The notes under the pieces: model-generated
What the model was told of the DNA's origin: nothing
Database searches by the model: none
The model's input: only the letters and a program-made list of their open reading frames with translations
Source of the DNA: Bog-113 sp965226755
GTDB taxonomy: Bacteria > Acidobacteriota > Terriglobia > Bryobacterales > Bryobacteraceae
Direction of reading: 5' to 3'
NCBI GenBank assembly: GCA_965226755.1
Contig: CBDDDT010000002.1
Span: 248,001-312,000, forward strand
Length of the DNA stretch: 64,000 nucleotides
Made by a program: the position numbers and the translations under genes
Shown here: positions 1 to 9,363 of the stretch, one piece after another
Position numbering within the stretch: position 1 is the first letter of the stretch
Layout of the letters: each line of letters begins with the position of its first letter

Positions 1-1
1 T

Positions 2-613
2 CTGGAAGTGCTCGATCTCCAGCAGCTGCATGTGTGGAACCCGGAGTGGCTGGAAAGAGACGAGTGGCGGCGCGCGATCGAGGATCTGAAGAAGGCCGGC
101 AAGGTTCGCGCGTTCGGGATCTCGATCAACGACCACCAGCCCGATTCGGCGGTCGGAATCATCAACACCGGCATGATCGACACGGTGCAAGTGATTTACA
201 ACATCTTCGACCGAACCCCGGAGAAGACGCTTTTCCCGCTGTGCCGCGAGAAGAACATTGGCGTAATCGCGCGCGTGCCGTTTGACGAGGGCGCATTGAC
301 CGGGCGCATCACAGAGGATTCCACGTTCGAAGAAAAGGATTTCCGCGCCATGTACTTCCGAGGCGACCGGACCAAGGAGGTGGCGCGGCACGTGGATGCG
401 CTGGTGCGGGATCTGGAAATCGACCGGCATGACCTGCCGCTGATTGCACTCCGTTTCATTCTGTCGAATCCCGCCGTTTCCACGGTGATTCCGGGCATGC
501 GATCGGTGTCCAGCGTGGATATGAATGTGCGGGCGCCCATGTTGGGACCGCTGCCCGAGCCCTTTCTGGACATAGTGCGGGCGCACGCATGGGATAAGAA
601 TTACTACTCCTGA
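2..613 (+). CDS. Aldo/keto reductase, 3' part (start lies before the window)
   Basis: C-terminal two thirds of an NAD(P)H-dependent aldo/keto reductase, a cytosolic TIM-barrel enzyme that reduces aldehydes, ketones or sugars. The frame is open from base 2, so the true start is upstream; the GTG at 8 is internal. Visible are the late barrel strands: a KAGKVRAFGIS strand/turn, VQVIYNIFDR, and a C-terminal cofactor-site segment with SNPAVSTVIPGMRS, which matches the family pattern where a Ser/Thr and Gly bind the dinucleotide phosphate. The catalytic Tyr/Lys/Asp lie in the missing part. The stop is only four bases from the end of the convergent NIPSNAP gene. Substrate cannot be told. Confidence 0.9.
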   Translation: MEVLDLQQLHVWNPEWLERDEWRRAIEDLKKAGKVRAFGISINDHQPDSAVGIINTGMIDTVQVIYNIFDRTPEKTLFPLCREKNIGVIARVPFDEGALTGRITEDSTFEEKDFRAMYFRGDRTKEVARHVDALVRDLEIDRHDLPLIALRFILSNPAVSTVIPGMRSVSSVDMNVRAPMLGPLPEPFLDIVRAHAWDKNYYS

Positions 614-617
614 GCGG

Positions 618-1055
618 CTACTTTAGCGGCGAGAAGTCGGTGGGATCCAGGAACTGCGAGTCCACCTTCTGGACCAGCTTGCCGTTGAGCTCGGAATCCG
701 CCTGCACCTTTTTCCATTCGGGATCGGCGCCGAAGGCGGCCCAGTTGGCTTTGGCCTGCTCGCGGCTGGCGTGCGAAATCATATAGATCAGGGTGTTGCT
801 CTTGTCGGGCTCATCCTGAAAATCCCAGTAGCCGACGTTGGTCATGCCATGCCTTTCAAAGATGGTCATGGTGTGCTCGCGAAAGCGTTTCTTGAGATCA
901 TCGAGCTTTCCCGGAAAGCAGTGATAGGTGCGCAGTTCGAATACACGGGTGGAATCGGCGGCATGCGCTTTTCCGGAATACAGGGAGAATCCGAGAACGC
1001 CGACGGCGAGCAGCGGAAGAAGAATTTTCAGAGCATCTGTTTTCAGAGCGTGCAT
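618..1055 (-). CDS. Secreted NIPSNAP-family protein
   Basis: A 145-residue protein. Residues 1-32 form a basic N-terminus, a hydrophobic stretch (LLPLLAVGVLGFSLYSG) and an AHA-A cleavage site, so it is probably exported. The mature part begins VFELRTYHC and continues with a dimeric alpha/beta-barrel ferredoxin-like fold typical of NIPSNAP: FRVF/LRTY strand, a helix with KRFREHTMTIFERHGM, then a GYWDF strand and a SREQAKANWAAFGADPEW helix. NIPSNAP proteins have no settled biochemical role; acidobacterial copies are commonly exported. It is followed on the same strand, upstream, by pyruvate kinase with 32 bases between them, so cotranscription is possible. Confidence 0.85.
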   Translation of the reverse strand: MHALKTDALKILLPLLAVGVLGFSLYSGKAHAADSTRVFELRTYHCFPGKLDDLKKRFREHTMTIFERHGMTNVGYWDFQDEPDKSNTLIYMISHASREQAKANWAAFGADPEWKKVQADSELNGKLVQKVDSQFLDPTDFSPLK

Positions 1056-1087
1056 GGTGGGCAGTTTATCTCACCCGGCCGCGTGAG

Positions 1088-2512
1088 TTAACTGGTTTCG
1101 CCGAGGCGGTGGACTTTCATCAGGTTCATGGTTCCGGGGCGGCAGACGGGCTGGCCGGCGACGAAGATGACAAGATCGTCCGCCCGAAGAAATCCTTTGT
1201 CGAGCAGAACGCGATCCATTTGCGTGAGCATCTCATCCGTCGAATCGACATGCGGGGCGACGATGGGGAGCACGCCGTACGTGACGGAAAGCCGGCGGGC
1301 CACTTCGGGATCAGGCGTGATGGCGTACAAGCAAACGGGCGGCCGGTAGCGGGCGATGAGGCGGGCGCTGGATCCGGTGGTGGTGAAGACGATCAGGGCC
1401 GTCACCCCGGCGGCGCGGGCGGCGTTATAGGCCGCATCGGCCAGCACCTCCGCGGTATTCTCCTTCTGGACCGGGCGCCTGCGCTCCTCGAATCCCTTGG
1501 CCCGGATCGACTTCTCCGCTTCGATGGCGATGCGCTTCATGTAACTGACGGCTTCGACCGGGTAACTGCCGGTGGAGGTTTCCGCCGACAGCATGACGGC
1601 GTCAGTTCCGTCATAGATGGCGTTGGCGACATCGCTGACCTCGGCGCGCGTGGGGACGGGACTGGCCGTCATGGATTCGAGCATCTGGGTCGCGGTGATG
1701 ACGAACTTGCCGGCGCGGCGCGATTTGCGGATGACGGATTTCTGGATGGGCGGCACGCGCTCCAGGTCCATTTCGACGCCGAGATCCCCGCGCGCGACCA
1801 TCACGCCGTCTGCCGCCGCGATGATTTCGACGATATTGTCGACGCCCTCGGGCTTTTCGATCTTGGCGATGATCGGCATGCCCGGGTTGCGCGTTCCGAT
1901 GTGCCGGCGCAGCTCCTCCACGTCATGGGCGGAGCGGACGAAGGAAAGCGCGATCATATCGACCTGCTGGCGCAGACCGAATTCCAAATCGTCGAGATCT
2001 TTCGGCGTCAGAGAAGGCGCGCTGACCTTCACGCCGGGAAGATTGATGCCTTTGTGGTCGCCGATGGGTCCGCCGGCGATGACGATGAACTCGACCTCGC
2101 GTTCGCGGACCTGTTCGGCGCGCAGTTCCACGGCGCCATCGTTGATCAGAACGCGGTTGCCGGGCTTCACATCGGCGGCGAAATCGGCATAGGCGGTGCT
2201 GGCGCGCTCGCAGGTTCCCATAACCGGCTCCGTGGTGATGACGAATCGCGCGCCTTCGCGGAGCGTGCAGGCGCCGCTTTCGAACTTCCCGAGGCGGACC
2301 TTGGGACCCTGCAGATCCAGCAGAATGGCGACGTGGCGGTCCGCCGCGGAGGCCTCCTCGCGAATCGTCTGGATCCGGCGCGCGTGCTCATCCTGTGTGC
2401 TGTGCGAAGCATTGAGCCGGAAAACATCGACTCCGTGGGCGATGAGGGCGCGGATCTTCTCCGGAGCGCTCGTCGCGGGACCCAGAGTGGCGACGATTTT
2501 GGTATTGGGCAT
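1088..2512 (-). CDS. pyk: Pyruvate kinase
   Basis: A 474-residue pyruvate kinase, converting phosphoenolpyruvate and ADP to pyruvate and ATP at the end of glycolysis. The protein opens with TKIVATLGPATS (first barrel strand with the substrate-binding Arg region following), has a DLQGPKVRLG segment, the signature IIAKIEKPEGVDNI containing the catalytic Lys, the metal-binding MVARGDLGVEM, and SAETSTGSYPVEAV. Residues about 340-470 form the C-terminal allosteric domain. Length is normal for bacterial type PK without an extra PEP-utiliser domain. It is divergent from ftsK, with 100 bases between the two starts, where promoters for both must lie. Confidence 0.97.
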   Translation of the reverse strand: MPNTKIVATLGPATSAPEKIRALIAHGVDVFRLNASHSTQDEHARRIQTIREEASAADRHVAILLDLQGPKVRLGKFESGACTLREGARFVITTEPVMGTCERASTAYADFAADVKPGNRVLINDGAVELRAEQVREREVEFIVIAGGPIGDHKGINLPGVKVSAPSLTPKDLDDLEFGLRQQVDMIALSFVRSAHDVEELRRHIGTRNPGMPIIAKIEKPEGVDNIVEIIAAADGVMVARGDLGVEMDLERVPPIQKSVIRKSRRAGKFVITATQMLESMTASPVPTRAEVSDVANAIYDGTDAVMLSAETSTGSYPVEAVSYMKRIAIEAEKSIRAKGFEERRRPVQKENTAEVLADAAYNAARAAGVTALIVFTTTGSSARLIARYRPPVCLYAITPDPEVARRLSVTYGVLPIVAPHVDSTDEMLTQMDRVLLDKGFLRADDLVIFVAGQPVCRPGTMNLMKVHRLGETS

Positions 2513-2612
2513 GGAGCTCCTCTAATTCTAGAGGTTGAGAACGCCCGGCAACCGCGCCCGGATTCTGCCATAATGGTTCCGCTCTGGCCACCTTCTTCCG
2601 TTCGCAAAGCGG

Positions 2613-5072
2613 ATGAGGTTCATTTCCCCGTCGACGTCCCGGCGCCTCAATGAGGTGATCGGATTGTTGTGTCTCGCCGCAGGGTTGCTTTGCCTGCTTT
2701 GCCTGGTGTCGTACCACGTGCAGGATCCGTCGTGGGACACGGCGGCCGGAATCGCGCGCCCTCTCAATTTAACCGGCAGAATCGGCAGCCGCGCGGCTGA
2801 CCTTTTACTGCAAGTGTTTGGTTCCGCGGCGTTTTTGTTCCCCCTGATGGCGTTCGCGCTCGGCTGGAAGTGGCTGCGCTCGGAAGGGATCGAAGCCCCG
2901 TTCATTAAAATCGCCGGCTGGCTCATGCTGCTGCTGACGGTCTGCGGGGGCGCCGCGCTGGCGCCCGGGTGGCGTCTATTTGAGGGAGTGATCCCGCCCG
3001 GCGGCGGACTGGGATCGGTCCTGGCGGACTGGCTGCGATCGGCGCTGAACCTGACGGGTTCGGTGGTGGTCCTGGCCACCGCGCTGATCGTTTCCGTTTA
3101 CGTGATTTCCTCATTTTCTCTGAGCCGTTTGCCGGCTTGGATGACGTGGCCTTATGGGACATTCGCGCGCCTGATCCAGGGTTGGAGGCAGGCGATGCGC
3201 GAGCGCGCCATGCTGCGAGAGCAGCGCCACGCGGAGCACCGCGCCCGCCGGGAAGCCGCGGCTGCGGAAAAGGCAGGGGTTCTCGCGACCGCCGCGCAGA
3301 CCCAGGAATTCCTTCCAGCGGAATCCAGCGAGCCCCCGCGAGACCGCCGGCGGCGCGCGATCCGAGACGCTGAGGTGGAAGCAGCGCTGGAAGGGGAGAC
3401 GGGAAGCGTGACGTTGGAAGAGATTCCGGTCGCGGTCCTGGCGGATGAAGAGCCCCTCGGGATCCCCTCCGGGACAAATGACATTCCCATTCGCCAGCTT
3501 GCGGAAGTTCCCAGCGACGCGCCTCCCTGGACCACGGCCCCCACGCCCGCCGCGCGAGCGACGGCAAGCGAGACAGCTCCGATCCACCATAGTTACCGGA
3601 TCCCGCCGACCACGCTGCTCAACGATCCGGAGCCGCGTTCCGCGTTCGACGAGATGGAACTGAAGTCGACGGCCGCGCAGATCAAATCGAAATTCGAAGA
3701 GTTCCACGTGCTCGGGTCCGTGGTCCAGATCAATCCGGGTCCGGTGGTGACGACGTTCGAATTCAAGCCGGAAGCGGGGATCAAATACAGCAAGATCACA
3801 AACCTGACCGAGGATCTCTGCCTGGGGTTGCAGGCCGAATCCATCCTGATTGAGCGCATTCCGGGCAAGCCCACGGTGGGGATTGAGGTTCCGAATACGC
3901 GGCGCGAACTGATCAGCTTGCGCGCGATTCTGGAGAGCAGCGAATTCCAGGAATCCCGGTCCATGATGACGATCTCCATGGGGAAAGACATCAACGGGCG
4001 CATCAAGGTCGCCGCGCTGGATTCGATGCCCCACCTGCTGATCGCGGGCTCGACGGGATCGGGCAAGAGCGTGATGATCAACTCGCTGGTGATGTCGATC
4101 CTGTATAAGGCGACGCCGGACGATGTGCGGATGATCCTGGTGGATCCCAAACGCGTGGAATTAGGAGTTTACGAAGGCATTCCGCATTTGCTCACGCCGG
4201 TGATCACGGATCCCCGCAAGGCGACGATCGCGCTGAAGAACGCGGTGCTCGAGATGGAGCGGCGATTGCGGCTGCTGGCGGAACATGGGGCGCGCAACAT
4301 CGACCAGTTCAATCGCAAGGTGAGGAAGCTGCAAGAGCAGCCGCGCAATCTGTTCGAGGAAGGCTCCACGGCCAGCGAAGAACTGCGTCCGCTGCCATTC
4401 ATTCTGATTTTGATCGATGAATTGGCCGACCTGATGATGCTGGAAGGCCGCAACGTCGAAGAGTCGGTCACGCGTCTGGCGCAAATGGCGCGCGCGGTGG
4501 GGATGCACCTCGTGCTCGCCACGCAGCGGCCGAGCGTGGATGTGATCACCGGGCTGATCAAAGCCAACTTCCCTGCCCGCATCAGCTTCCGCGTGGCGAC
4601 GCGCGTGGATTCGCGCACCATCCTGGACGTGATGGGAGCGGACCATTTACTGGGCAAGGGCGACATGCTTTTCCTTCCGCCGGGATCTTCGAGACTGGTG
4701 CGCGTTCACGGCGCATTTGTGACGGAGACGGAAATCAACGAGGTGGTGGAGTTCTGGAAAGAGCAGGCGGTTCCGGACTACGATCAATCCTTCCTGCTGG
4801 CGCCGCCGGAAAGCGACGGCGAGGCGGAAAACGAGCCGCCTCCGGGCGAACAGGATCCGATGTACGAGGACGCGATCCGGGTGGTGCTCGAAATGGGAAA
4901 GGCATCGACCTCGACTCTGCAGCGCCGTTTGCGATTGGGTTACGGGCGGGCGGCGCGAATTCTGGATATGATGCATCGCGACGGGATTATCGGTCCGCCG
5001 GACGGAAGCCGGCCGCGTGAAGTGCTGAAGCCGCCCTCGTGGCTGCGCGAGGTGGAAGCGCCGCTCAGTTAG
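2613..5072 (+). CDS. ftsK: DNA translocase FtsK
   Basis: An 819-residue FtsK/SpoIIIE motor that pumps chromosome termini through the division septum and activates XerCD at dif. The N-terminus (about residues 12-175) has four hydrophobic segments for the inner membrane. A Pro/Glu/Arg-rich linker spans about 180-340, much shorter than in E. coli. The motor follows: Walker A GSTGSGKS near residue 479, Walker B ILIDELADL near 605, and ATQRPSVDVITG. The last about 65 residues form the winged-helix gamma domain (AIRVVLEMGKASTSTLQRRL), which reads KOPS-like polar sequences. The start MRFISPSTSRRLNEV matches relatives. The stop overlaps the convergent oxidoreductase gene by four bases. Confidence 0.97.
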   Translation: MRFISPSTSRRLNEVIGLLCLAAGLLCLLCLVSYHVQDPSWDTAAGIARPLNLTGRIGSRAADLLLQVFGSAAFLFPLMAFALGWKWLRSEGIEAPFIKIAGWLMLLLTVCGGAALAPGWRLFEGVIPPGGGLGSVLADWLRSALNLTGSVVVLATALIVSVYVISSFSLSRLPAWMTWPYGTFARLIQGWRQAMRERAMLREQRHAEHRARREAAAAEKAGVLATAAQTQEFLPAESSEPPRDRRRRAIRDAEVEAALEGETGSVTLEEIPVAVLADEEPLGIPSGTNDIPIRQLAEVPSDAPPWTTAPTPAARATASETAPIHHSYRIPPTTLLNDPEPRSAFDEMELKSTAAQIKSKFEEFHVLGSVVQINPGPVVTTFEFKPEAGIKYSKITNLTEDLCLGLQAESILIERIPGKPTVGIEVPNTRRELISLRAILESSEFQESRSMMTISMGKDINGRIKVAALDSMPHLLIAGSTGSGKSVMINSLVMSILYKATPDDVRMILVDPKRVELGVYEGIPHLLTPVITDPRKATIALKNAVLEMERRLRLLAEHGARNIDQFNRKVRKLQEQPRNLFEEGSTASEELRPLPFILILIDELADLMMLEGRNVEESVTRLAQMARAVGMHLVLATQRPSVDVITGLIKANFPARISFRVATRVDSRTILDVMGADHLLGKGDMLFLPPGSSRLVRVHGAFVTETEINEVVEFWKEQAVPDYDQSFLLAPPESDGEAENEPPPGEQDPMYEDAIRVVLEMGKASTSTLQRRLRLGYGRAARILDMMHRDGIIGPPDGSRPREVLKPPSWLREVEAPLS

Positions 5073-6082
5073 TGCGCTGGGCGCCTTCGCCAGAAGACGG
5101 AAGCGGGCCAGCGCGTGACGGCGCTGTAGAAGTAATTGCGTTCGCTCAGATATTTCTGGTACTGCCGCTCGACCCATGCGCAGTAAGCCGGAATCGCCGA
5201 CGGATCTCCGCTCTGCGCTTGGAGAATGGCGGACGCCGCTTTCCAACCCGACTCCATCGCTTTGTAAATTCCTTGCCCGGAAAGAGGGTCGTAGGATGCG
5301 GCGGCATCGCCCACGGCGATCCATCCGGGACCGGCGGCGGGTCTGCGGAGGATCGACGCCGCGGAGACGATGCGGATCTCGGGTTCGGCCTCGATGGAGC
5401 CGGCGCGTTCGGCAGTTTGAGGAGCCGCGCGGAGTTGCGATTTCCAGTCCGCCGTGCGGGACCATAAATCCGCATCGGTCATGAAGGCCGCCACGAGCCT
5501 GGTTCCGGGCAGCGGGGCCGAGTACCACCACCCGTTTTCCACGGCCTCGATAAGTGTCCAGGGACCGGCGGGGCACGCGGCGAGAATGGCGACGACTCCG
5601 ATCAGGCGGTCATCGACCTGGGCTTGCGCGCCGGCCTGCCGCGCGATCGCGGCGGCGCGCCCCGTGGCGTCGATCCGCCAGCGCGCGTCGGTTCCATTGG
5701 CGGCGTCGGATGGCGCGGTCGGGAGGATGGCGGCTCCGGCGTCAGCGGCGGCGTTCGCCAGCATGGCGTCGAACTGAGTCCGGTCCACATGCCATCCGCT
5801 GCCATAGGGATTGAAAATGAATTCGTGATCGCGCACGGCCGCGCTCTCCCATGCGCTGCGAAGCTGATAAGACTCGACCGGCGCGGCGCCCAGGAAGCGG
5901 TCCCAGGCGCCGATGCGCTGAAGCAGGGGCCGAATCGCAGGAGGCAGAGTCTCGCCGATGCGAAGGCCGCCGGGGGAGCGCTCGAACAAGCCTACTTTCA
6001 TCCCGGCACTGGCTAGCGCGCACGCCGCCGTGCAGCCCGCGGGCCCGCCGCCGGTGATGAGCACGTCGAAGTCGTGGGCCAA
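5069..6082 (-). CDS. FAD-dependent oxidoreductase, geranylgeranyl-reductase/halogenase-like
   Basis: A roughly 337-residue flavoprotein of the PHBH/geranylgeranyl-reductase superfamily. The N-terminus has the dinucleotide-binding GGGPAGCTAACALASAG followed by the acidic residue in LFERS. A second flavin motif, GDAAASYDPLSGQG, lies near residue 270 and contacts the FAD ribityl chain. I chose the TTG at 6082 because it puts the Rossmann strand eight residues from the start; an ATG-initiated frame reaches back to 6652, but that extension runs antisense through hemW and is a shadow. The start is only 24 bases from the divergent hemW start. The substrate is unknown; halogenase and ring-hydroxylase relatives are equally possible. 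Confidence 0.8.
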   Translation of the reverse strand: MAHDFDVLITGGGPAGCTAACALASAGMKVGLFERSPGGLRIGETLPPAIRPLLQRIGAWDRFLGAAPVESYQLRSAWESAAVRDHEFIFNPYGSGWHVDRTQFDAMLANAAADAGAAILPTAPSDAANGTDARWRIDATGRAAAIARQAGAQAQVDDRLIGVVAILAACPAGPWTLIEAVENGWWYSAPLPGTRLVAAFMTDADLWSRTADWKSQLRAAPQTAERAGSIEAEPEIRIVSAASILRRPAAGPGWIAVGDAAASYDPLSGQGIYKAMESGWKAASAILQAQSGDPSAIPAYCAWVERQYQKYLSERNYFYSAVTRWPASVFWRRRPAH

Positions 6083-6106
6083 TCGGGTAACCGTATCATA
6101 GATGCA

Positions 6107-7196
6107 GTGTCCGGAGTTTATCTCTCGTATCCGTTTTGCGCGCAGAAGTGCACTTACTGCAATTTCGCTTCGGGCGTGCTGCCCAAAGCTTTGGAGGCGG
6201 AGTATCGCGACGCGCTGCTGCGGGAGATTGAGGCGGCCGATTTCCAATGGATGCCGGATACGGTGTATGTGGGCGGGGGCACGCCGAGCGCGATGGATCC
6301 GGACGATCTCGGCCGGGTGCTGGGGGCGATTCCGGGCCGGCCCTGGCGCGAAGCCACGCTGGAAGCCTCGCCGGGAACCCTGACGCGCGAGCGCGTTTCG
6401 GCGTGGCGACACGCGGGCGTCAATCGCGTAAGCCTGGGCGTGCAGTCGCTGGTGCAACAGGAACTGGCGCGCACGGGGACGGCGGCATACGGCGGAAGTG
6501 GTGGCGGCGGACGTGAAGATGCTGCGCGCGGAAGGTCTCGATAATTTCAATATCGACCTGATCGCCGGACTCCCGGGGCAGACGGCGGCAAGCTGGTCGG
6601 AATCGCTGGAAGGGATCGCGCGGCTCGGGCCGCCGCACGTTTCCGTGTACATGCTCGAAATCGACGAAGACAGCCGCTTAGGACGAGAGATGCTGCTGGG
6701 CGGGGTCCGTTATGGCGCGGGGGACGCGCCGGATGAGGATCTGACCGCCGGGCTATACGAGAGCGCGGTGGAACGTTTGCGGGCGATGGGACTGGCGCGG
6801 TATGAGATCTCGAATTTCGCGCTTCCCGGGTATGAGTCGCTGCACAATTTGAAGTACTGGCGGCGCGAGCCGTACCTGGGCTTCGGCGCGGACGCGCATT
6901 CCTGCCATGACGGAGTGCGTTGGCAGAATACGGAGTCGGCCGCGGAATATGTCCGGCTCAGTCCGAGAGCGCGGGGTGAAGAATCGATTGCGGATGAAGG
7001 CGAAGAAAAGTTTTTCGTGGGGCTCCGGCTGGCCGAGGGCATCGCGGCGGATGCGGGCGATCTGGCGCGGCACGGCTCCGCGATCCAGCGGTTTCTCGCG
7101 CACGGACTCATGGAGAATGACGGATCCCGCCTGAAGCTCACCGCGCGCGGGGTGATGGTTTCGAACGAGATTTTTCAGGAATTCCTGAACACATGA
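6107..7196 (+). pseudogene. hemW: HemW-type radical SAM heme chaperone, frameshifted
   Basis: HemW (formerly annotated as HemN-like coproporphyrinogen oxidase) binds heme and a 4Fe-4S cluster. The first part, from a GTG at 6107, reads SGVYLSYPFC, the radical-SAM cluster motif CAQKCTYC, YVGGGTPSAMD and VNRVSLGVQSL. After RTG at 6473-6478 the frame breaks; one extra base (A at 6479) restores RRHTAEVVAADVKML and continues with NIDLIAGLPGQT to a normal C-terminus with YEISNFALPG and LGFGADAHSC. Removing that base gives one intact protein of about 362 residues. It is either a recent disabling mutation or a base-call error beside the GGGGA run. The stop overlaps the ltaE start (ATGA). Confidence 0.9.
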
Positions 7197-8236
7197 AGTG
7201 GATCGATCTGCGCAGCGACACCGTCACGCGTCCCACGCCGGCGATGCGCCGGGCCATGGCCGAGGCGGAAGTGGGGGACGACGTTTACGGGGAAGACCCG
7301 ACGATCAACCTTTTGGAGAAACGCGCGGCCGCGATCGCGGGGAAGGAAGCCGCGATATTCGTTCCCACCGGCACGATGGGAAACACCATCGCGATCAAGC
7401 TGCACACCGAGCACGGGCAGGAGGTGATCTGCGATGCGCGGGCGCACCTGCTGGATTGGGAACTGTCGATGGTCGCGTGGTTCTCCGGGTGTTTGATTCG
7501 CCCGGTGACGGCCCCGCGAGGATTGCCGCGATGGGAGCACTATCGGACAGCGCTGCGGAATGCGGGAAGGAACAACGCGCCCACCGCGTGCATTGAGATC
7601 GAGAACACCCATAATATGCTGGGCGGTCTGGTTTACCGGCTGGCCGATATCGACGAGATCTGCGCGGAGGCCCACGCGCGCGGCATCAAGGTTCACATGG
7701 ACGGAGCGCGCGTGTTCAATGCGGCGGAGGCGTCGGGAGTTCCGGTTTCCCGGATCGCGCGCGACGCGGATACGGTGATGTTCTGCCTGTCGAAGGCTCT
7801 GGGAGCGCCGGCCGGCTCGATGCTCGCGGGTACGGCGGCGGATATCGGACGGGCGCGGCTGCACCGGAAGCGGCTGGGCGGCGGGATGCGGCAAGCGGGA
7901 GTGCTGGCGGCGGCAGGGCTGATCGCGCTGGAGGAGCAGCCTGCAAATCTCGGCGCGGACCACGCGAACGCGCACGTCTTCGGCGGGATTATCGCGCAGC
8001 TTCCGGGCATCGGAATCGACGCGCACGCGATCGAAAGCAACATCGTGATCTTCGACATCACAGGCACAGGCCTCGCCGCGGAGACCATCTCAAGCGCGCT
8101 GAAAGCGCGGCGGGTCCTGTTGAATCCGATCAACGAGCGCGAGATGCGGGCGGTAACCCACTACGACGTTTCCACGCAGGATTGCCGCGATGCCGCGGAC
8201 GCGCTGCAGCAAGTGCTCCAGCTAGCGCTTTCCTGA
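7193..8236 (+). CDS. ltaE: Low-specificity L-threonine aldolase
   Basis: A 347-residue PLP enzyme of the beta-eliminating lyase family, cleaving L-threonine or L-allo-threonine to glycine and acetaldehyde. The opening IDLRSDTVTRPTPAMR and VGDDVYGEDPTI are characteristic of the family. The PLP lysine is in MFCLSKALGAPAGSML near residue 203, and VHMDGARVFNA supplies the Asp that pairs with the pyridine nitrogen. The length is normal. The ATG overlaps the hemW stop by four bases, so translation is probably coupled. The 3' end overlaps the convergent ada gene by 15 bases. Confidence 0.95.
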   Translation: MKWIDLRSDTVTRPTPAMRRAMAEAEVGDDVYGEDPTINLLEKRAAAIAGKEAAIFVPTGTMGNTIAIKLHTEHGQEVICDARAHLLDWELSMVAWFSGCLIRPVTAPRGLPRWEHYRTALRNAGRNNAPTACIEIENTHNMLGGLVYRLADIDEICAEAHARGIKVHMDGARVFNAAEASGVPVSRIARDADTVMFCLSKALGAPAGSMLAGTAADIGRARLHRKRLGGGMRQAGVLAAAGLIALEEQPANLGADHANAHVFGGIIAQLPGIGIDAHAIESNIVIFDITGTGLAAETISSALKARRVLLNPINEREMRAVTHYDVSTQDCRDAADALQQVLQLALS

Positions 8237-9292
8237 TTTCTCTTTCTCGAGCAACTGGCGTTTGCGGTCCAGGCCCCAGCGGAAGCCAGTGAGTTTGCCG
8301 TCCGCCCCGATGACGCGGTGGCAGGGGACGATCAGAGCGACCTCATTGGTAGCGCAGGCGCGCGCCACCGCCCGGGTCGATTTGGGGGCGCCGAGGGTGG
8401 CCGCAATCTGCGAGTAGCTGCGGGTTTCTCCGCGCGGAATGGTGCGGAGATACTCCCAAACGCGGCGCTGGAACGCCGTGGCGCGCACATCGACGGGGAT
8501 TTCCGGATGCGGCGCGGCACTGCCGATCAACACCAGAATCTGATCGACCAGATTGGCGAGTTCCTCGTCGTTGCGCGTGAGTTGCGCACGAGAGAAGTCG
8601 CGCCGGAACTCACTTTCCAGCTTCCCGGGATCATCACCCAGCCGGACCGAGCAGACCCCGCGACCGGTGGATGCGACGAGGAGTTGACCGAACTCGGTCG
8701 GCGTAATGGTGTACCGGATGGAGACGCCGGCGCCGCGTTTGCGAACTTCGGCGGGTTGCATGCCCAATTCGCGCTGCGCCTTTTCATACGCGCGGCTGCT
8801 GGCGCCGAACCCGGCCGCGTAAATCGCCTCGGTCACGTTCGCCGCGCGCGGAAGCTCAGCGCCGAACCGCCGCATTCGCCGCTCATCGGCGTAGGCTTTG
8901 GGCGTCACTCCCGTGGCTTTTCTGAAACTGCGCAGCAGGTGGGACGGGCTCAAGTTCGCGACAGCGCTCAGTTCCGCCAACGTGATCCTGCCGGTGGGAT
9001 GCGCGTCAATGAAATGCGTCACGCGGCGCACCATCGCGGCGATGCCGGCGATGGATCGGGGGAGACACCGGCGGCATTCCCGGAAGCCGGCCGCTTCGGC
9101 CTCATCCGCCGAATCGAAAAATCGCGCGTTCTCGAAGCGGGGGCGCCGTGAAGGGCAGGACGGCCGGCAATAGACGCCGGTGGATAGAACGCCGTAGAAA
9201 AGCCGGCCGTCAAAGCTGGCGTCGCGTTCAACGACGATGGTCCAGGATTCGGCGTCGGGAATCTTAGAAAGTACGCTCGCTTCGTTCATCAT
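8222..9292 (-). CDS. ada: Ada: methylphosphotriester sensor, AraC HTH and O6-methylguanine methyltransferase
   Basis: A 356-residue Ada protein that repairs alkylated DNA and activates the adaptive response. Residues about 15-80 are the zinc domain: GVYCRPSCPSRRP and FRECRRCLP give the four cysteines, the first of which takes the methyl group from phosphotriesters. Residues about 85-185 form the AraC-type helix-turn-helix (TLAELSAVANLSPSHLLRSF). The C-terminal methyltransferase ends with the suicidal-cysteine motif IVPCHRVIGADG, followed by GFRWGLDRKRQLL. All key residues are present, so it should be functional. It is convergent with ltaE, overlapping by 15 bases. Confidence 0.96.
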   Translation of the reverse strand: MMNEASVLSKIPDAESWTIVVERDASFDGRLFYGVLSTGVYCRPSCPSRRPRFENARFFDSADEAEAAGFRECRRCLPRSIAGIAAMVRRVTHFIDAHPTGRITLAELSAVANLSPSHLLRSFRKATGVTPKAYADERRMRRFGAELPRAANVTEAIYAAGFGASSRAYEKAQRELGMQPAEVRKRGAGVSIRYTITPTEFGQLLVASTGRGVCSVRLGDDPGKLESEFRRDFSRAQLTRNDEELANLVDQILVLIGSAAPHPEIPVDVRATAFQRRVWEYLRTIPRGETRSYSQIAATLGAPKSTRAVARACATNEVALIVPCHRVIGADGKLTGFRWGLDRKRQLLEKEKSGKR

Positions 9293-9318
9293 GCCGCCAG
9301 TGTAGAGCGGAAACCGGG

Positions 9319-9355
9319 CCCGGCGCTTCCCGTATTTTGCGGTGAGAGCGCCGGG
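9319..9355 (-). terminator. GC-rich hairpin between the giant propeller gene and ada
   Basis: A perfect 9-base inverted repeat (CCCGGCGCT at 9319-9327, AGCGCCGGG at 9347-9355) with a 19-base loop lies just after the stop of the gene ending at 9364 and just before the ada start, both on the minus strand. No T-run follows on the minus strand, so it is not a textbook intrinsic terminator; it could be an attenuating or RNA-stabilising hairpin. Confidence 0.35.
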
Positions 9356-9363
9356 GGTGAAAA

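Noticed and set aside
1109..2653. A long plus-strand open frame (514 residues) across pyruvate kinase
   Set aside because: It lies antisense to pyk, which has clear family motifs. In GC-rich DNA the opposite frame often stays open; its product is Asp/Gly/Arg-rich without recognisable domains.
6083..6652. A longer start for the FAD oxidoreductase, back to 6652
   Set aside because: The added residues run antisense to hemW and contain no Rossmann element; the flavin motif begins right after the TTG at 6082.
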